From Rhizoctonia solani (taxonomy: Eukaryota > Basidiomycota > Agaricomycetes > Cantharellales > Ceratobasidiaceae): 64,000 nucleotides of DNA. The position numbers and the translations under genes are program-made. The notes below the pieces were generated by a model. The model was not told the DNA's origin. It was given only the letters and a program-made list of their open reading frames with translations, and did no database searches. Within the stretch, counting starts at the first letter, position 1. Each line of letters opens with the position of its first letter. Positions 62,384 to 64,000 of the stretch are shown here, piece by piece. The stretch lies in contig NC_057382.1 in NCBI RefSeq assembly GCF_016906535.1, positions 1,364,001 to 1,428,000 of the forward strand, read 5' to 3'.

Positions 62384-64000
62384 TCAGGCTTGTTGCACTC
62401 GAGTCATCGGGCTTTGATTCGAAATATCGTCGTAAGAAGGGAGGTCTTTGCCACTGTCCCTCTCGCCTGATTGGTGATTGGGTCCAAGATTGCCTGAAGA
62501 TGTACCGTCAGAACCGCTTCCAGACATAAAGATCGTGTGAACCTACTCGTAGGACCATGATAATGCTTTCGTGCTCCTGCGAAGTACCACGCAAGAGAGC
62601 AAACCATAACACCGACGGTGATGACAGATCTATACAACGCACGTATATTAATATATATATAAAATAACGGAAAAGGAAGAGGAAACTTACGCATAATTCA
62701 TGTTTAGCTGAGTCACGGGTATAATTGTTGGGAGAGCAAGGATAACCGCCACGAAAAGAGTCCAGAGAATGCACATTATGTTGACAGCCCAGCCAAGGAA
62801 CCCATCTCCCATGTAGAATGGGCCGGGCTTGAAGTGGACTTCGGGATGGTTCCGGAAAATTCGCCTGCATGCGATGGGGACGATGTACGATAGATCCAGG
62901 GCCATGGCGGTCAGCGCGAAGATGGCTTGCGCGGCAATGGGGCTGGCAAGATCCAAGAGACCCGGTAGAATGCTGAGAAATACGACGAGCCACTGTAGAG
63001 TAGTTCCGTCAGTAGCTGCACTTTGGGACGAACCTTATCCTCCAAACTCACCACTGCGTACAATGGGACATGGTTCTTGGTAATGCGCCCAAAAATTCCC
63101 TTATCCGGGAGACCCCGGTCACGCGAGAACGCATAGAAGGTGCGAGAGCATGCTTGAAGTGCGGTTTGAACAACGAAGAACGCAGTAAGGCAGACCCAAA
63201 CCCTAGGTAAATTTAGTTAATACACAAAGATCAATATTGAGGCGGATGAACAACATACCAAAGGAACAATGCACCCGCGCGTCCGATGCGTCTATACATA
63301 ATTTCCAACACGGCGAGGCCGGATGGGCCCGGGAGATCCTCGAGTGGGCCAGAGCAAAGAACGAGCACGATGTTGAAGAGCCATCCAAGAAGTCCTGTGC
63401 CCACGACTGGAGAAGAGTGGTTCAGGTATGAAAGGCAAGCTTAGCGAATAATACTGACCGGCAATGAAGATCGCAGCGGGTGCAGCAACGGCAGCACGCT
63501 GTACTTCTTCCCTGAAAATGAAAATGATAAGTCATAATCTCGAGAGAACACGTTTTGTTAACGTACGAAATATGTGCTGGGCGACGATAGCATCAGTAAC
63601 TTCCATGTGAAATTAACGGGGTTCCACATACCTGTCGCATCATAATCTGTCATAGTCCATTGGACGGAAAGCAAGCCAAAGAGGAATGCAATCCCTGTAT
63701 TCCAGCCTCCGGTTTGATTGACCACACCAGCAGAGCCAAACACGTAGCTAGAAATACCACCTCGGTCAGTCCGGGCATGATGGAAGAAGACAAGAAATTA
63801 AACGGACTTTGCCGGGTGCATTTCACTCCGAGGAGTCTTGGCTAGGAGTACAATGGTGATTACTGAGTAAAATATGATGTATGCGTTTGAAGTGAGTTAG
63901 GGGGCGGCGGTGTCAGATAGAATTTGATAGGAACAAGAAAAGGTACATACGGAGCGTGGCACCAATGTTGACAAAAACGAAGCCACTCGTCATTCGAGCG
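62384..64000 (-). CDS. Amino acid/GABA/choline-type permease, 5' end outside window
   Basis: Membrane transporter of the APC superfamily, amino acid/choline (UGA4/BIO5/HNM1-like) group; imports a small nitrogenous solute by proton symport. The part in the window covers about eight to nine membrane segments over several exons: NTGIAFLFGLLSVQWTMTDY, the conserved DATAHISEEVQRAAVAAPAA, IFIAVVGTGLLGWLFNIVLV, CLTAFFVVQTALQACSRTFY with AFSRDRGLPDKGIFGRI, AVWLVVFLSILPGLLDLASP, WTLFVAVILALPTIIP and TVGVMVCSLAWYFAGARKHY. A Ser/Gly-rich cytoplasmic tail (GSGSDGTSSGNLG) ends at 62384 if one base is added near 62520; the literal frame ends at 62404. The N-terminal segments lie beyond 64000. Substrate unknown. 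Confidence 0.85.

Overview
The window looks like nuclear DNA of a filamentous basidiomycete, most likely an agaricomycete such as Rhizoctonia (Cantharellales). This is inferred from gene content and from the many short (about 45-70 nt) GT-AG introns; no database search was run. Genes lie on both strands with no operon logic. I assign 20 genes plus one weakly supported minus-strand locus.

Layout: cytochrome P450 (86-2230, +); methylcrotonoyl-CoA carboxylase beta subunit (4321-6700, +); a protein with an MLKL-like N-terminal region, a pseudokinase and a kinase (7227-10907, +); cell-wall-integrity MAP kinase SLT2/MPK1 (11214-12981, +); a DUF1857-like small protein (13471-13981, +); a large acidic protein of unknown function (16293-21750, +); an unassigned minus-strand locus (21970-24925); an unknown protein (25265-26276, +); a secreted GH105-type pectin-fragment hydrolase (26504-28017, -) divergent from two tandem paralogous Zn2Cys6 regulators (29150-31773 and 32461-35114, +); SAGA subunit SPT7 (35624-38923, +); four-RRM protein NRD1 (39616-42071, -); penta-EF-hand protein (43207-44203, -); ModF-like twin-ATPase ABC protein (45245-47002, -); chaperonin subunit CCT8 (47342-49292, -); an unknown protein (50166-50779, +); a protein with several zinc-cluster motifs (53584-55342, +); cutinase (57054-57904, +); an isocitrate lyase/PEP mutase superfamily enzyme (58256-59558, -); an unknown protein (61202-61806, -); and the 3' part of an amino acid/GABA-type permease running off the right edge (62384-64000, -).

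How the genes relate: most are unconnected housekeeping genes. Two groupings may matter biologically. The GH105 hydrolase and the first Zn2Cys6 regulator are divergent across about 1.1 kb and sit beside a second copy of the regulator, which suggests local control of pectin breakdown. The pseudokinase-kinase protein has the domain order of a cell-death signalling protein.

A strong technical pattern crosses the window. Many clearly real genes (SLT2, CCT8, the ABC protein, the lyase, TF2, SPT7's neighbour NRD1 and others) are interrupted by apparent single-base losses, mostly in short homopolymers, and the conserved protein simply continues in the next frame. This looks like uncorrected consensus error more than decay, so broken genes here should not be called pseudogenes without read support.
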